Origin: Marivirga atlantica | GTDB lineage: Bacteria; Bacteroidota; Bacteroidia; Cytophagales; Cyclobacteriaceae | DNA length: 64,000 nt | Assembly: GCF_016734805.1 (NCBI RefSeq) | Contig: NZ_JAERQG010000001.1 | Span: 1,364,001 to 1,428,000 of the forward strand | Direction of reading: 5' to 3' | In this document: positions 1 to 11,060 of the stretch, one piece after another | Layout: every line of letters starts with the position of its first letter | How positions within the stretch are numbered: the stretch's first letter is position 1 | Position numbers and translations under genes: made by a program | Notes under the pieces: generated by a model | What the model was told of the DNA's origin: nothing | Seen by the model: only the letters and a program-made list of their open reading frames with translations | Database searches by the model: none

Positions 1-306
1 GAAAGGATCATCTTTTTTAGCCATTAGCTGAAGCATCAATTCGTATGGCTCCATACCTATGCCCAACAAGAATGACTCATCACGATAATAAGGCGCAGCG
101 TAATCGATTGCATCCAACTGCATAGAAGCAGCTAGTTGGATAGCTTCATGACCTCTTGAGGTACTATGAACATATTTAGCCGCAACAGGCTTATTTTCAT
201 CGTAAATTTCTGCCATTCTTTTGGCAGTGTGCATCAGCTCGTAAGCTTTAAGAAGAATTTCTTTATCTATTTTGGATTTACTTTTCTGACTGGTTTTTGT
301 ACTCAT
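1..306 (-). CDS. 2-oxoacid dehydrogenase E1 component, N-terminal part (cut by window edge)
   Basis: The first 102 codons are present; the gene runs off the left edge of the window. The translation has a Lys/Ser-rich start followed by the motifs STSRGHEAIQLA and YYRDESFLLGIG, typical of the thiamine-diphosphate E1 alpha subunit of branched-chain 2-oxoacid (2-oxoisovalerate) dehydrogenases. In many Bacteroidota this is a fused alpha/beta E1 of about 660-800 residues, but the window cannot show whether that holds here. The enzyme decarboxylates branched-chain keto acids for branched fatty-acid and energy metabolism. ATG at 306 is the only reasonable start, and hemF diverges from it. E1 identity is secure; the precise substrate is inferred. 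Confidence 0.82.
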   Translation of the reverse strand, partial: MSTKTSQKSKSKIDKEILLKAYELMHTAKRMAEIYDENKPVAAKYVHSTSRGHEAIQLAASMQLDAIDYAAPYYRDESFLLGIGMEPYELMLQLMAKKDDPF

Positions 307-411
307 TCGGCTTAATTTTCTACCTTCGTTCCACCTCAAAAATAGTTAATTTTGCCCGAAGGCTAAGAGATTATTACACAAATTTGATAATAGGAGAAAA
401 AGCGGTATAAG

Positions 412-1320
412 ATGATTTCCAAAGAGAATATTAGCAATTGGTTTCAGGAGTTACAAAGCGATATATGCAATGCCATTGAGAAGGAAGATGGTAAAGGAGA
501 ATTTAAAACTGATGAATGGCAACATACCTCTGGCGGTGGAGGTAAATCAAGACTTTTAAGTAATGGAGCAGTGCTTGAAAAAGCTGGAGTGAACTTCTCG
601 GCTGTGAAAGGAGAAGCACCCAAAAGTCTTTTAAATACTCTGGAAGTTGAAGTAGATGATGAACAAACACCTACCTTTTTCGCTACGGGTGTTTCCATTG
701 TCATGCATCCCAAAAGCCCAATGGTTCCTATCATCCATATGAATGTGCGCTACTTTGAATTGAGTAATGGTACTTATTGGTTTGGTGGCGGAATAGATTT
801 AACTCCGCATATTATTGATAAAGAACAAGCCTCATGGTTTCATCAACAATTAAAAAATGCTTGTGACCGGCATGATTTAGATTATTATCCTAACTTCAAA
901 AGCTGGGCCGATGAATACTTTTATCTTCCTCATAGAAATGAAACCAGAGGAATAGGTGGGATATTCTTCGACAGATTGAAAGAGGACAGTAATAAATCGA
1001 AAGAAGATGTATTCAAATTTGTTCAGTCAATAGGGGAGAGCTTTGCGCCTGTTTATACGCACCTTATGCAGATTAATAAAGAGAAACTCTTTGAGGAAAA
1101 GCATAAGGCATGGCAACTATTAAGAAGAGGCCGATACGTGGAATTTAACTTAGTATGGGATAGAGGAACCAAATTTGGTCTACAAACAGGAGGAAGAACA
1201 GAATCCATTTTAATGAGTATGCCACCAACAGCAAATTGGGCATACAATTATCAACATCAGGAAGGTTTTGAGAAAGAAACTGCAAAATTACTAAAGAAGA
1301 ATATTGATTGGATAAACTAA
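412..1320 (+). CDS. hemF: Oxygen-dependent coproporphyrinogen III oxidase
   Basis: HemF converts coproporphyrinogen III to protoporphyrinogen IX by two O2-dependent oxidative decarboxylations in the cytoplasm. At 302 residues it is normal for the family. Visible family motifs are HMNVRYF (about 109-115), FGGGIDLTP (124-132), the YYPNFKSWADEYFYLPHR stretch, and a C-terminal FNLVWDRGTKFGLQTGGR segment. It stands alone, divergent from the E1 gene and followed by carbonic anhydrase. A second haem-pathway gene, hemJ, which acts on the next step, lies at 59.6 kb. Use of the aerobic enzyme fits an aerobic organism. Confidence 0.97.
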   Translation: MISKENISNWFQELQSDICNAIEKEDGKGEFKTDEWQHTSGGGGKSRLLSNGAVLEKAGVNFSAVKGEAPKSLLNTLEVEVDDEQTPTFFATGVSIVMHPKSPMVPIIHMNVRYFELSNGTYWFGGGIDLTPHIIDKEQASWFHQQLKNACDRHDLDYYPNFKSWADEYFYLPHRNETRGIGGIFFDRLKEDSNKSKEDVFKFVQSIGESFAPVYTHLMQINKEKLFEEKHKAWQLLRRGRYVEFNLVWDRGTKFGLQTGGRTESILMSMPPTANWAYNYQHQEGFEKETAKLLKKNIDWIN

Positions 1321-1424
1321 AGTGATTTACCGAGTTCTAAACAATTTCTTTATATTCATGCAGTGGTTATTTGTTTCCGATATATTCTGGAATCATTGAA
1401 AGACCTTTAAATAACCTATTGAAC

Positions 1425-2051
1425 ATGAACATTAAAGAAATATTTAAAAATAATCAGGCCTGGGTTAACGAAAAGCTTTCAGTTGATAAAAATTACTTTA
1501 GCGATATGTCTAAAGGGCAAAACCCTGAAGTGCTCTACATCGGATGCTCGGACAGTCGGGTTACTGCTGAAGAGTTAATGGGGTTAGGCCCGGGTGATGT
1601 TTTTGTACACAGGAATATTGCCAACATGGTGCCTACCACTGATCAAAGTGCCCTTTCAGTAGTGAATTATGCAGTGGAGCATTTAAAAGTAAATCATGTA
1701 GTGGTTTGTGGTCATTATTTTTGTGGAGGTGTTAAAGCGGCTATGCAGTCGGCTGATTTAGGAGTTCTAAATCCCTGGTTAAGAAATATTCGGGATGTTT
1801 ACAGACTTCATAAAAAGGAGCTTGACAGCCTTAGTGATGATGATGAGAAATATAAACGGTTGGTGGAGTTAAATGTGCAGGAGCAATGTACCAATGTTTT
1901 AAAAACACCAGAAGTACAAAAAGCTATTAAAGAAAGGAATTTAACAGTTCATGGTTGGGTGTTCGATATACACTCAGGTAAACTTATTGATTTAGAAATT
2001 AACTTCGAGCAGATTTTGAATAATATCATGGAGATTTACAGGATTGTATAA
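1425..2051 (+). CDS. Beta-class carbonic anhydrase
   Basis: This enzyme catalyses reversible hydration of CO2 to bicarbonate. Translated from ATG 1425 it is 208 residues. It contains the beta-class zinc site: C41, D43 and R45 in CSDSR, and H97 and C100 in GHYFCGG. The reading frame is open upstream to 1371, but the extra 18 residues do not look like part of the family and the MNIKEIF start matches typical family beginnings. The gene is monocistronic and ends in front of a strong bidirectional terminator shared with katG. Confidence 0.95.
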   Translation: MNIKEIFKNNQAWVNEKLSVDKNYFSDMSKGQNPEVLYIGCSDSRVTAEELMGLGPGDVFVHRNIANMVPTTDQSALSVVNYAVEHLKVNHVVVCGHYFCGGVKAAMQSADLGVLNPWLRNIRDVYRLHKKELDSLSDDDEKYKRLVELNVQEQCTNVLKTPEVQKAIKERNLTVHGWVFDIHSGKLIDLEINFEQILNNIMEIYRIV

Positions 2052-2083
2052 GCCATAGATGGTATAAAAGGTTAATTCATAAA

Positions 2084-2113
2084 AAAAGGTGATTCCATTT
2101 TGGATCACCTTTT
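2084..2113. terminator. Bidirectional intrinsic terminator between carbonic anhydrase and katG
   Basis: Hairpin with arms AAAAGGTGATTCC and GGATCACCTTTT (one bulge) around a short AT loop. A-rich and T-rich flanks on the two sides let it serve both convergent genes. Confidence 0.85.
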
Positions 2114-2137
2114 GTATTATCTAAACGCAATAAAAAT

Positions 2138-4706
<2,569 letters not shown>

Positions 4707-5282
4707 ATGCTAGAAACACTCATTCACTGGGACGAAAAATTATTTCTTTTTCTAAATGGCTTACATGCTGATTGGCTAGATCCTATTATGCGTTTTATTA
4801 CCGGGCGTAATGAATGGATTCCGCTTTACCTGCTAATAATCATCTTAATCATTAGACAGCTTGGGTGGAGGTCTGTATTTATGCTTTTGGGCTTTGGCTT
4901 GCTTATTACCTTGGCAGATCAGTCTGCATCAGGTTTCTTTAAACCTTTCTTTGAACGATTAAGGCCATGTCATAATCCCGAAATTGAGCACTTAGTACAC
5001 ACTATTAAGAGGTGTGGAGGTCAATATGGTTTTGCATCCTCACATGCTAGTAATACTTTTGCTCTGGGCACCTTTCTATTTCTGGTCTACAGAAATAAGT
5101 GGAGCAAGCTCATGTTGGTTTGGGCTGCAGTAGTTTCTTATTCCCGCATATACGCAGGTGTTCATTACCCAGGAGATATACTAATGGGTGCTATTTTAGG
5201 TGTTCTTTCCGCTTTTATAGTGTACTGGTTGTATAAAAAGTTCTTCTACAAAGACCTACAGAAAATTCATGGTCTTGTATAG
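4707..5282 (+). CDS. PAP2-superfamily membrane phosphatase (undecaprenyl-diphosphatase-like)
   Basis: A 191-residue membrane protein with several hydrophobic segments (about 38-70, 115-145, 157-180). It carries the three PAP2 motifs: K79 to R86-P87 in KPFFERLRP, SSHASNTF (111-118), and R147/H153 in SRIYAGVHYPGD. Family members remove phosphate from lipid diphosphates at the outer face of the inner membrane, commonly undecaprenyl diphosphate during cell-wall lipid recycling, or lipid A precursors. The exact substrate cannot be told. The 3' end overlaps the convergent LytTR gene by 27 bp. Confidence 0.9.
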   Translation: MLETLIHWDEKLFLFLNGLHADWLDPIMRFITGRNEWIPLYLLIIILIIRQLGWRSVFMLLGFGLLITLADQSASGFFKPFFERLRPCHNPEIEHLVHTIKRCGGQYGFASSHASNTFALGTFLFLVYRNKWSKLMLVWAAVVSYSRIYAGVHYPGDILMGAILGVLSAFIVYWLYKKFFYKDLQKIHGLV

Positions 5283-5954
5283 TTTCTCTTTGTAAGAAGC
5301 ACCGATAGGAATTGACTTTACTTTGATGTGAATACTCAAATCTTCAATGAAGTCGATCTTTTCTAAATTCACTATGAATGATCTGTGTACCCTTACAAAC
5401 CGACCTTCTGGTAGTTTCTTTTCTACACCTTTCATGGTATGGTGAACAATATACTTTTTAGCTTCTGTGTTGATAACAACATAGTCGGCAAGTGCTTCAA
5501 CAAAAAGTATATCTTGTAATCGTAGGTGAATTATTTTACCATCACTTTTGATAAAAATATGCTCCAGATGAGCTTTCTTCTTTCTAAAAGTTTCAATGTT
5601 AACTTTGGCCTTATTTACAGCCTGGCTAAATCTATCGTACTCAAAAGGCTTAATTAAATAATCCGTTACTCGCTGATCGAAAGCATCAACAGCATAACTG
5701 TCGTTGGCTGTAACTAATATTACTTCGTAACCATTATTCAGACGCTGAACAAGTTCAATCCCTGTCATTTCAGGCATTTGAACATCAAGGAAGATGATGT
5801 CTACTTCATGTTCTTCTAAAAGCTCAATGGCCTTTGGGGCACTATCTGCCTCAGTAACCAATTTTAAACCATTAGTTTCTTTGATTTGCTTACTTATATA
5901 TTGTCTAAAAATCGGGTCGTCATCAACGACCATACAATTTATTTCTGCAGCCAT
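5256..5954 (-). CDS. LytTR-family response regulator
   Basis: Two-domain transcriptional regulator of 232 residues. The N-terminal receiver domain (about 5-125) has acidic residues D11-D13, phosphoacceptor D57 in FLDVQMPEMTG and the conserved Lys in YLIKPFEY. The C-terminal LytTR DNA-binding domain (about 135-230) includes the VRVHRSFIVN motif. Such proteins act on promoters after phosphorylation by a histidine kinase of the LytS/YehU type. No kinase gene is adjacent, so it is an orphan here. It is 6 bp downstream of ribE on the same strand and probably co-transcribed with it. Confidence 0.93.
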   Translation of the reverse strand: MAAEINCMVVDDDPIFRQYISKQIKETNGLKLVTEADSAPKAIELLEEHEVDIIFLDVQMPEMTGIELVQRLNNGYEVILVTANDSYAVDAFDQRVTDYLIKPFEYDRFSQAVNKAKVNIETFRKKKAHLEHIFIKSDGKIIHLRLQDILFVEALADYVVINTEAKKYIVHHTMKGVEKKLPEGRFVRVHRSFIVNLEKIDFIEDLSIHIKVKSIPIGASYKEKLYKTMNFL

Positions 5955-5960
5955 GCTTAA

Positions 5961-6551
5961 TTATTTCTTGTTTAAACCGACAAGTTTATGTACATATTTT
6001 CCAATTATATCGAATTCTATGTTCACTTCATCGTTTTTTTTGATTTTTTTAAAATTTGTGTGCTCAAAGGTATAGGGAATAATGGCAACTTTAAAACTGT
6101 CATCTGTAACCTCGAAGCAGGTTAGGCTTACACCATTGATACATACTGATCCTTTTTCTACTAAAACATTATCATGGCTATTATAGCTAAATGTAAATAA
6201 CCAACTACCATCGCTTTCTTCTACACCCATACATTTGCTTTTTGCATCTACGTGTCCTTGAACTATATGACCATCAAGCCGTCCGTTCATTTGCATACAA
6301 CGCTCAAGGTTTACCAGGTCACCATCTTTAATATTCCCTATATTCGACTTCTTTAATGTTTCGTCAATCGCTACAACAGTATGGGCACCAGGATGCAATT
6401 CCGTTACTGTTAAGCATACGCCATTGTGTGATACACTTTGGTCAATTTTTAATTCTTCCGAAATATGACTTTTTATGGTCAATATCAGGTTGCTTTTATC
6501 TTTTACAGCCGAAAGCACTTTCCCGGTCTCTTCAATTATTCCTGTAAACAT
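5961..6551 (-). CDS. ribE: Riboflavin synthase, alpha chain
   Basis: Dismutates two 6,7-dimethyl-8-ribityllumazine molecules to riboflavin and the pyrimidinedione. The 196-residue protein begins with the family signature MFTGIIEETGKV and contains two tandem lumazine-binding repeats, each with a SVSHNGVCLTV- or SVCINGVSLTC-type motif. Length is normal. It sits 10 bp downstream of the DUF58 gene and 6 bp upstream of the LytTR regulator. No other rib genes are nearby and no FMN riboswitch is visible upstream. Confidence 0.96.
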   Translation of the reverse strand: MFTGIIEETGKVLSAVKDKSNLILTIKSHISEELKIDQSVSHNGVCLTVTELHPGAHTVVAIDETLKKSNIGNIKDGDLVNLERCMQMNGRLDGHIVQGHVDAKSKCMGVEESDGSWLFTFSYNSHDNVLVEKGSVCINGVSLTCFEVTDDSFKVAIIPYTFEHTNFKKIKKNDEVNIEFDIIGKYVHKLVGLNKK

Positions 6552-6561
6552 ATATCTTGTT

Positions 6562-7467
6562 TTAGCGCATTTTACTTCTCTTAATTAAAAAGGAAGCCAG
6601 CGCTTTTTCTATATTTTCGTTAATATCAATTTTAGTAAGGTCAATCTTATATTGTTGACACTTTAATTCAATTTCTTTGAAATATGCTTCAGATTTTTCC
6701 TTGTACCAATCTTTAACATCTGAAGGGTTTAACTTCATTTGATTGCCGCTCTCAAGATCTTCAATCAAATAAGGTCTGTCCTCTAAACCGAGATCAAGCT
6801 CTGTTTGTTGGTCATTAATTTGAAAAAACAATACTTCGTGTTTTTTATGCTTTAAATGTTGAATGGCTTGGAAGAACTCATCCAGCTCATTATTGGCAGT
6901 GAGCAAATCACTAAAAATAATAACTAGTGAGCGCTTATGTATTTTTTCTGCTACTGTATGAATAGTATCTGCGAGGGCGGTAGTTTTTTGAGAGCTTTCT
7001 TGCTCAAGCAAATGTTGAAAGTGGGTGAATAGATTGCGTAAATGCGATTGTGTTGATTTTACTTCAGTAAACAAATCTATTTTATCCGAAAAGCTTATTA
7101 GTCCTACAGCATCTCTTTGCTTTTGTAAAAGATAAGAGAGACATGCTGCCGCTAAAACAGCATATTTTATTTTGCCTTTATTTTCTGATGGATAATACAT
7201 GGAAGAACTATTATCAACCATGATGTATGCTCTTAAATTAGTTTCTTCATCATACTGTTTGGTGAAAAGCTTATCGGTTCTGGCAAACACCTTCCAATCA
7301 ATATGTTTTGTGCTTTCACCAGTATTATAGAGTCTATGTTCTGCAAATTCAACGGAAAATCCATGAAATGGCGATTTGTGCAAACCCGTAATAAATCCTT
7401 CAACTAATTTTTTAGCGAGTAGATCAATATTTGGTAGGTGAGGTAGCTCTTCGAAGGATATCTTCAT
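6562..7467 (-). CDS. DUF58-domain protein (VWA-like)
   Basis: A 301-residue cytoplasmic protein with the DUF58 layout: an RxYNTGESTKHIDWKVFART segment near the N-terminus, then a von Willebrand A-like fold with the MIDAS-type DNSSSMYY motif (about 108-115). DUF58 proteins are usually encoded with a MoxR-type AAA+ ATPase and act with it in chaperone-like assembly, for example in Bacteroidota stress (Bat) clusters. Here no MoxR gene is in the neighbourhood; the partner may lie elsewhere. It is the first gene of a tight minus-strand run with ribE and the LytTR regulator. Confidence 0.9.
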   Translation of the reverse strand: MKISFEELPHLPNIDLLAKKLVEGFITGLHKSPFHGFSVEFAEHRLYNTGESTKHIDWKVFARTDKLFTKQYDEETNLRAYIMVDNSSSMYYPSENKGKIKYAVLAAACLSYLLQKQRDAVGLISFSDKIDLFTEVKSTQSHLRNLFTHFQHLLEQESSQKTTALADTIHTVAEKIHKRSLVIIFSDLLTANNELDEFFQAIQHLKHKKHEVLFFQINDQQTELDLGLEDRPYLIEDLESGNQMKLNPSDVKDWYKEKSEAYFKEIELKCQQYKIDLTKIDINENIEKALASFLIKRSKMR

Positions 7468-7587
7468 ACGGGTATTGTCTATTTTAAATTAAGGTTATCA
7501 TTCTTCAATTTGAATGAACCGATTTGCATTTGTGAAATCTATTATACTATATTTAAAATTGTTAATTAAAATTAAACTTAGTAGTTG

Positions 7588-7605
7588 GCAACATTTTGAT
7601 GTTGC
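7588..7605 (+). promoter_or_regulatory. Perfect hairpin just upstream of the PUR-family gene
   Basis: GCAACAT-TTTG-ATGTTGC forms a perfect 7-bp stem with a four-base loop, ending 15 bases before the ATG at 7621. It has no poly-T tail, so it is not a terminator. It could be an operator or a leader RNA hairpin. Confidence 0.4.
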
Positions 7606-7620
7606 AATATAGTGAGCTAT

Positions 7621-7947
7621 ATGGAAAGAGAACAAGAAGAAATTTTTTCAAAGAAGATTAGAGCAGGTAAGAGGACGTATTTTTTTGACGTAAAAACAAC
7701 CAGAGCCAACGATTATTATTTGACTATCACCGAAAGTAAGAGGAAATACAAGGAAGATGGTTTCACTTATGAGAAACATAAAATCTTTCTTTACAAAGAA
7801 GACTTTAACAAATTTGTGAGCGCATTAACTGAAAGTGTTGACCACATAAAAACAGAGTTGATGCCTGAATTTGACTTTACTGAATTCGATAGGGAATATT
7901 CTGAAGAGAAGAGCGACAGCGAAGGCGATAACCTTTCCTGGAATTAA
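7621..7947 (+). CDS. PUR-family DNA/RNA-binding protein (DUF3276)
   Basis: Small basic/acidic protein of about 108 residues, matching the DUF3276 family that is nearly universal in Bacteroidota. It has the hallmark GKRTYFFDVKTTRANDYYLTI segment (written here only as its core RTYFFDVK and DYYLTITE) and an acidic C-terminal tail. The family folds like the PUR domain and binds single-stranded nucleic acid; its cellular role is poorly known. I chose ATG 7621; a GTG three codons upstream (7612) is also possible. A strong terminator follows. Confidence 0.88.
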   Translation: MEREQEEIFSKKIRAGKRTYFFDVKTTRANDYYLTITESKRKYKEDGFTYEKHKIFLYKEDFNKFVSALTESVDHIKTELMPEFDFTEFDREYSEEKSDSEGDNLSWN

Positions 7948-7956
7948 AATAGCAAA

Positions 7957-7985
7957 AGAGGCCCTTTAAAAGAGGGCCTTTTTTT
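7957..7985 (+). terminator. Intrinsic terminator of the PUR-family gene
   Basis: Perfect stem AGGCCCT / AGGGCCT with a seven-base loop, followed by seven T residues. Confidence 0.93.
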
Positions 7986-8012
7986 GTAGCCTTTAAGTAT
8001 TATCTTAGTGCT

Positions 8013-9104
8013 GTGAACAGACTTAGACCAATACTTTATTTGCTAGGAAGTGCAGCTGCCATTTACCTTTTTGGGTTGCTGTTTACTGATATTTTAGTTT
8101 ACCTGGTAATTGCCTTAATTATTACGACCATTTTAAGGCCACTTACCAACTATCTACAGAAGGTTTATTTTTTCGGCTATCAAATTCCAAAGTTTTTAAC
8201 TATTCTTATTGGATTCGCTAGCCTTATAGGATTTATTGTTTTGTTCATAGGTCTGTTTATACCTTTAGTATCAGAACAGATAAACATCTTAAATAAGCTG
8301 GATTATGATGCACTTTATAAAAGTGTGTCAGAACCTATAAGAGCAGTTGAAGCATTCTTAATAGAATCAATTCCTTCAATAGGCGAGAAAGGTTTTATTA
8401 TTGATACTCTCAGAACCAATATTCTCAACTTTGTTCAGACCTTAGATTTCAGTCTACTCATCAATAATTTCATTTCTTTTACTGGTAGTTTCTTTATAGC
8501 CATTTTGGCGGTAACTTTTATCAGTTTCTTCATGCTCTATGAAAAGGGGTTAATAAGAAGAACTTTTATTTCGCTTATCCCTAACAAGTATTTTGAGGTA
8601 TCTATTGGTGCTATTTACAAAATAGAGAGTCTGTTGTCTAATTACCTATTGGGTTTGCTTTTTCAAATGGTTTCTATATTTACAATTGCATCGGTAGGCC
8701 TAAGTATATTTGGTGTTAAATATGCAGTAACTATAGCTGTATTTGCAGCTGTTGCCAATCTTATTCCTTATGCAGGCCCTATTCTAGGTTCGCTCTTTGG
8801 TATTATTGTAGGGGTAACTACCGGAGGTCTTTTTGAAATGAACAATGAATTACTCTTTCTACTAGTTAAGATAGTATCAGTATTTGCGGTTGTTCAAATC
8901 ACTGATAATATTGTTCTACAACCGCTTATTTTCTCAAAAAGTGTAAAAGCTCACCCATTAGAAATTTTTGTTATTATCTTTGCGGGCGCATCCCTGGCAG
9001 GGGTAGTGGGTATGATTGCCGCTATTCCAGCTTACACAGTTATCCGCGTGGTATTTGTGGAGCTTTATAAAGGGTATAGCCAGTATAAGATTTTTCAGAA
9101 TTAA
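8013..9104 (+). CDS. AI-2E family transporter
   Basis: Inner-membrane permease of 363 residues with about eight hydrophobic segments in the pattern of the AI-2E (TqsA/PerM) family. A helical pair lies near the N-terminus (about 8-45) and a conserved C-terminal PYAGPILGSLFG region is followed by more helices. The family includes autoinducer-2 exporters and Na+/H+ antiporters, so the substrate cannot be stated. The start is GTG 8013, just after the preceding terminator. It is 12 bp upstream of ychF and probably co-transcribed with it. Confidence 0.9.
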   Translation: MNRLRPILYLLGSAAAIYLFGLLFTDILVYLVIALIITTILRPLTNYLQKVYFFGYQIPKFLTILIGFASLIGFIVLFIGLFIPLVSEQINILNKLDYDALYKSVSEPIRAVEAFLIESIPSIGEKGFIIDTLRTNILNFVQTLDFSLLINNFISFTGSFFIAILAVTFISFFMLYEKGLIRRTFISLIPNKYFEVSIGAIYKIESLLSNYLLGLLFQMVSIFTIASVGLSIFGVKYAVTIAVFAAVANLIPYAGPILGSLFGIIVGVTTGGLFEMNNELLFLLVKIVSVFAVVQITDNIVLQPLIFSKSVKAHPLEIFVIIFAGASLAGVVGMIAAIPAYTVIRVVFVELYKGYSQYKIFQN

Positions 9105-9116
9105 ATATTACTATAG

Positions 9117-10214
9117 ATGGGTTTAAGATGTGGTATTGTAGGCCTTCCGAATGTTGGGAAGTCAACTTTGTTCAACGCATTATCTAACGCAAAGGCAGAA
9201 GCTGCCAACTTTCCTTTTTGTACCATTGAACCAAACGTTGGTGTTATCAGTGTTCCTGATGAGCGCTTAGAAATTCTAGAAGAGTTGGTGAATCCGGAAA
9301 AGGTTATTCCTACTATCATTGAATTCGTTGACATTGCTGGGCTAGTAGAAGGTGCTAGTAAAGGTGAAGGACTAGGGAATAAATTTTTAGCCAATATTCG
9401 TGAAGTAGACGCCATTGTACATGTAGTTCGCTGCTTCGAGGATGATAATATAACACACGTAGCAGGCCGGGTAAATCCTATTGCTGATAAAGATATTATT
9501 GATACCGAGCTTCAGCTTAAAGATCTTGATTCTGTTGAAAAGAAGATTCAGAAAACTGAAAAAGTAGCAAAATCTGGAGATGCTAAAGCGAGAGCTGAAC
9601 TCGCAATTCTTAACAAGTATAAGGAAGCCCTTGAGTCTGGTAAAAATGCACGAACGCTCGATTTGAGCAAAGAAGAAAAAGAGCCGGTTCGAGATTTGAT
9701 GTTGTTGACCGATAAGCCAGTTATTTATGTAACTAATGTGGAAGAGTCAGCAGCTGTAAATGGCAACAAATTCGTTGAAGAGTTTAAAGAGCATGTGAAG
9801 GATGAGAATGCAGAAGTAATTATTGTAAGCGCAGCTATTGAAGCTCAAATAGCTGAGTTCGATGATGAAGAAGAAAAAGAAATGTTTCTTGATGAGTATG
9901 GTTTGAAGGAATCAGGCTTAAACAAACTTATAAGAGCTTCCTATTCAATATTAGATTTAATTACCTACTTCACAGCTGGTAAGCAAGAAGTTAGAGCATG
10001 GACTATCAAAAAAGGGTGGAAAGCTCCTGCTGCTGCGGGTGTTATACATACTGATTTTGAAAAAGGCTTTATTAAGGCTGAGGTTATAAAGCTCGAAAAT
10101 TATCAGAAATATAAAACAGAGCATGCCTGTAAAGAGGCCGGAAAAATGGCTATTGAAGGAAAAGAATATGTTGTACAGGATGGTGATATAATGCACTTCA
10201 GGTTCAATGTCTGA
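9117..10214 (+). CDS. ychF: Redox-regulated ATPase/GTPase YchF (OLA1 family)
   Basis: Universally conserved Obg-family P-loop NTPase of 365 residues that prefers ATP and associates with ribosomes. Visible are Walker [10 protein letters not shown] (about 6-14), the DxAG motif in [17 protein letters not shown], and the C-terminal TGS domain with [23 protein letters not shown]-type sequence (core RAWTIKKG). The NxxE motif (TNVEE) replaces NKxD, as expected for the ATP-preferring branch. Length and layout are normal. Confidence 0.98.
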   Translation: MGLRCGIVGLPNVGKSTLFNALSNAKAEAANFPFCTIEPNVGVISVPDERLEILEELVNPEKVIPTIIEFVDIAGLVEGASKGEGLGNKFLANIREVDAIVHVVRCFEDDNITHVAGRVNPIADKDIIDTELQLKDLDSVEKKIQKTEKVAKSGDAKARAELAILNKYKEALESGKNARTLDLSKEEKEPVRDLMLLTDKPVIYVTNVEESAAVNGNKFVEEFKEHVKDENAEVIIVSAAIEAQIAEFDDEEEKEMFLDEYGLKESGLNKLIRASYSILDLITYFTAGKQEVRAWTIKKGWKAPAAAGVIHTDFEKGFIKAEVIKLENYQKYKTEHACKEAGKMAIEGKEYVVQDGDIMHFRFNV

Positions 10215-10268
10215 TTTTTTTCATTATTTATTAAACAATAGCAGCTACCTTATTGTCTACTTGCAAAA

Positions 10269-11060
10269 TTGTATGGTTTGCGAGTAAGGTTGATATTTGA
10301 AAATAAGGAAAAGGGGGCTTCAGTTCCATTTCATCACCAGTATTATTTATACAGGCTCTTCAAAGGTTTGGTAAGTAAGTGTGGTGATGATGATTTAAGG
10401 AATTTTAAGAATTACAATTTTTCAGGACTCAAAGGGCAAACCAAGGTTAGTAAGAGTGGTTTGCACTTCTACAGTAATAAAATTACAATAGTTTTTTCTT
10501 GTGAGAATAAAGAGTTTATAGACTCGCTAATTCAAACAATATTTTCTTTTGAAGCACTTAAAGTTCGAAATCTGGTGTTAAAGCCATTGTCCGTTGAGCT
10601 TGAGCCGGAGATAACTTTCAAAGAGGAAATGAACTATATCTGTATTTCACCTATCATTCTTTTATCTCCTGAATTTTCTGATGATTCAGCGAAAGAATTT
10701 ATTCATCCACAATCAATAGAATTTTCCGAATTACTGGCACAGAGAATTTCAGATGGTTTGAATGGGAAAGATCTTGGAGGTGATATAGAATTTCAGCCTG
10801 ATGAGGATTATGTTGAAAGGATTGAGAGCCACGGTAAAAAATATTCACGGGTATATCCATTATATGATCAGGATGTACCTTTTGAAGTAAGAGGATATAC
10901 TTTACCCTTCACTCTGAAAGCTCCTGTCGAAGTACAAAAACATATTTTCAACAACGGTCTTGGCTTATTTAATAATAAAGGCTTCGGTATGGTTGACCTA
11001 ACTAATATTGAACCTGGTACTGAAACAACTACCTATTTTGACGGGCACTTCGTGAGTTAA
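10269..11060 (+). CDS. cas6: Cas6-like CRISPR endoribonuclease, orphan
   Basis: A 263-residue protein with the layout of Cas6: a ferredoxin-like N-terminal RVRLIFEN strand, a His pair H22/H23 followed by QYYLYRLFKG (like the NYQYPLSSLIY region of Cas6), and a C-terminal glycine-rich loop GLGLFNNKGFGMV (230-242) of the family's GxGxxxxxGFG type. Cas6 cleaves CRISPR precursor RNA within repeats. No other cas gene and no repeat array is visible in the window. No ATG precedes the fold: the start must be TTG 10269 or TTG 10278 (which would give MRVRLIFEN). The 3' end overlaps the convergent T9SS plug gene by 32 bp. Family assignment is good; activity is unknown. Confidence 0.8.
   Translation: MYGLRVRLIFENKEKGASVPFHHQYYLYRLFKGLVSKCGDDDLRNFKNYNFSGLKGQTKVSKSGLHFYSNKITIVFSCENKEFIDSLIQTIFSFEALKVRNLVLKPLSVELEPEITFKEEMNYICISPIILLSPEFSDDSAKEFIHPQSIEFSELLAQRISDGLNGKDLGGDIEFQPDEDYVERIESHGKKYSRVYPLYDQDVPFEVRGYTLPFTLKAPVEVQKHIFNNGLGLFNNKGFGMVDLTNIEPGTETTTYFDGHFVS

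Noticed and set aside
10273-10287. ATG at 10273 as the cas6 start
   Set aside because: It is out of frame with the Cas6 fold and stops after four codons.
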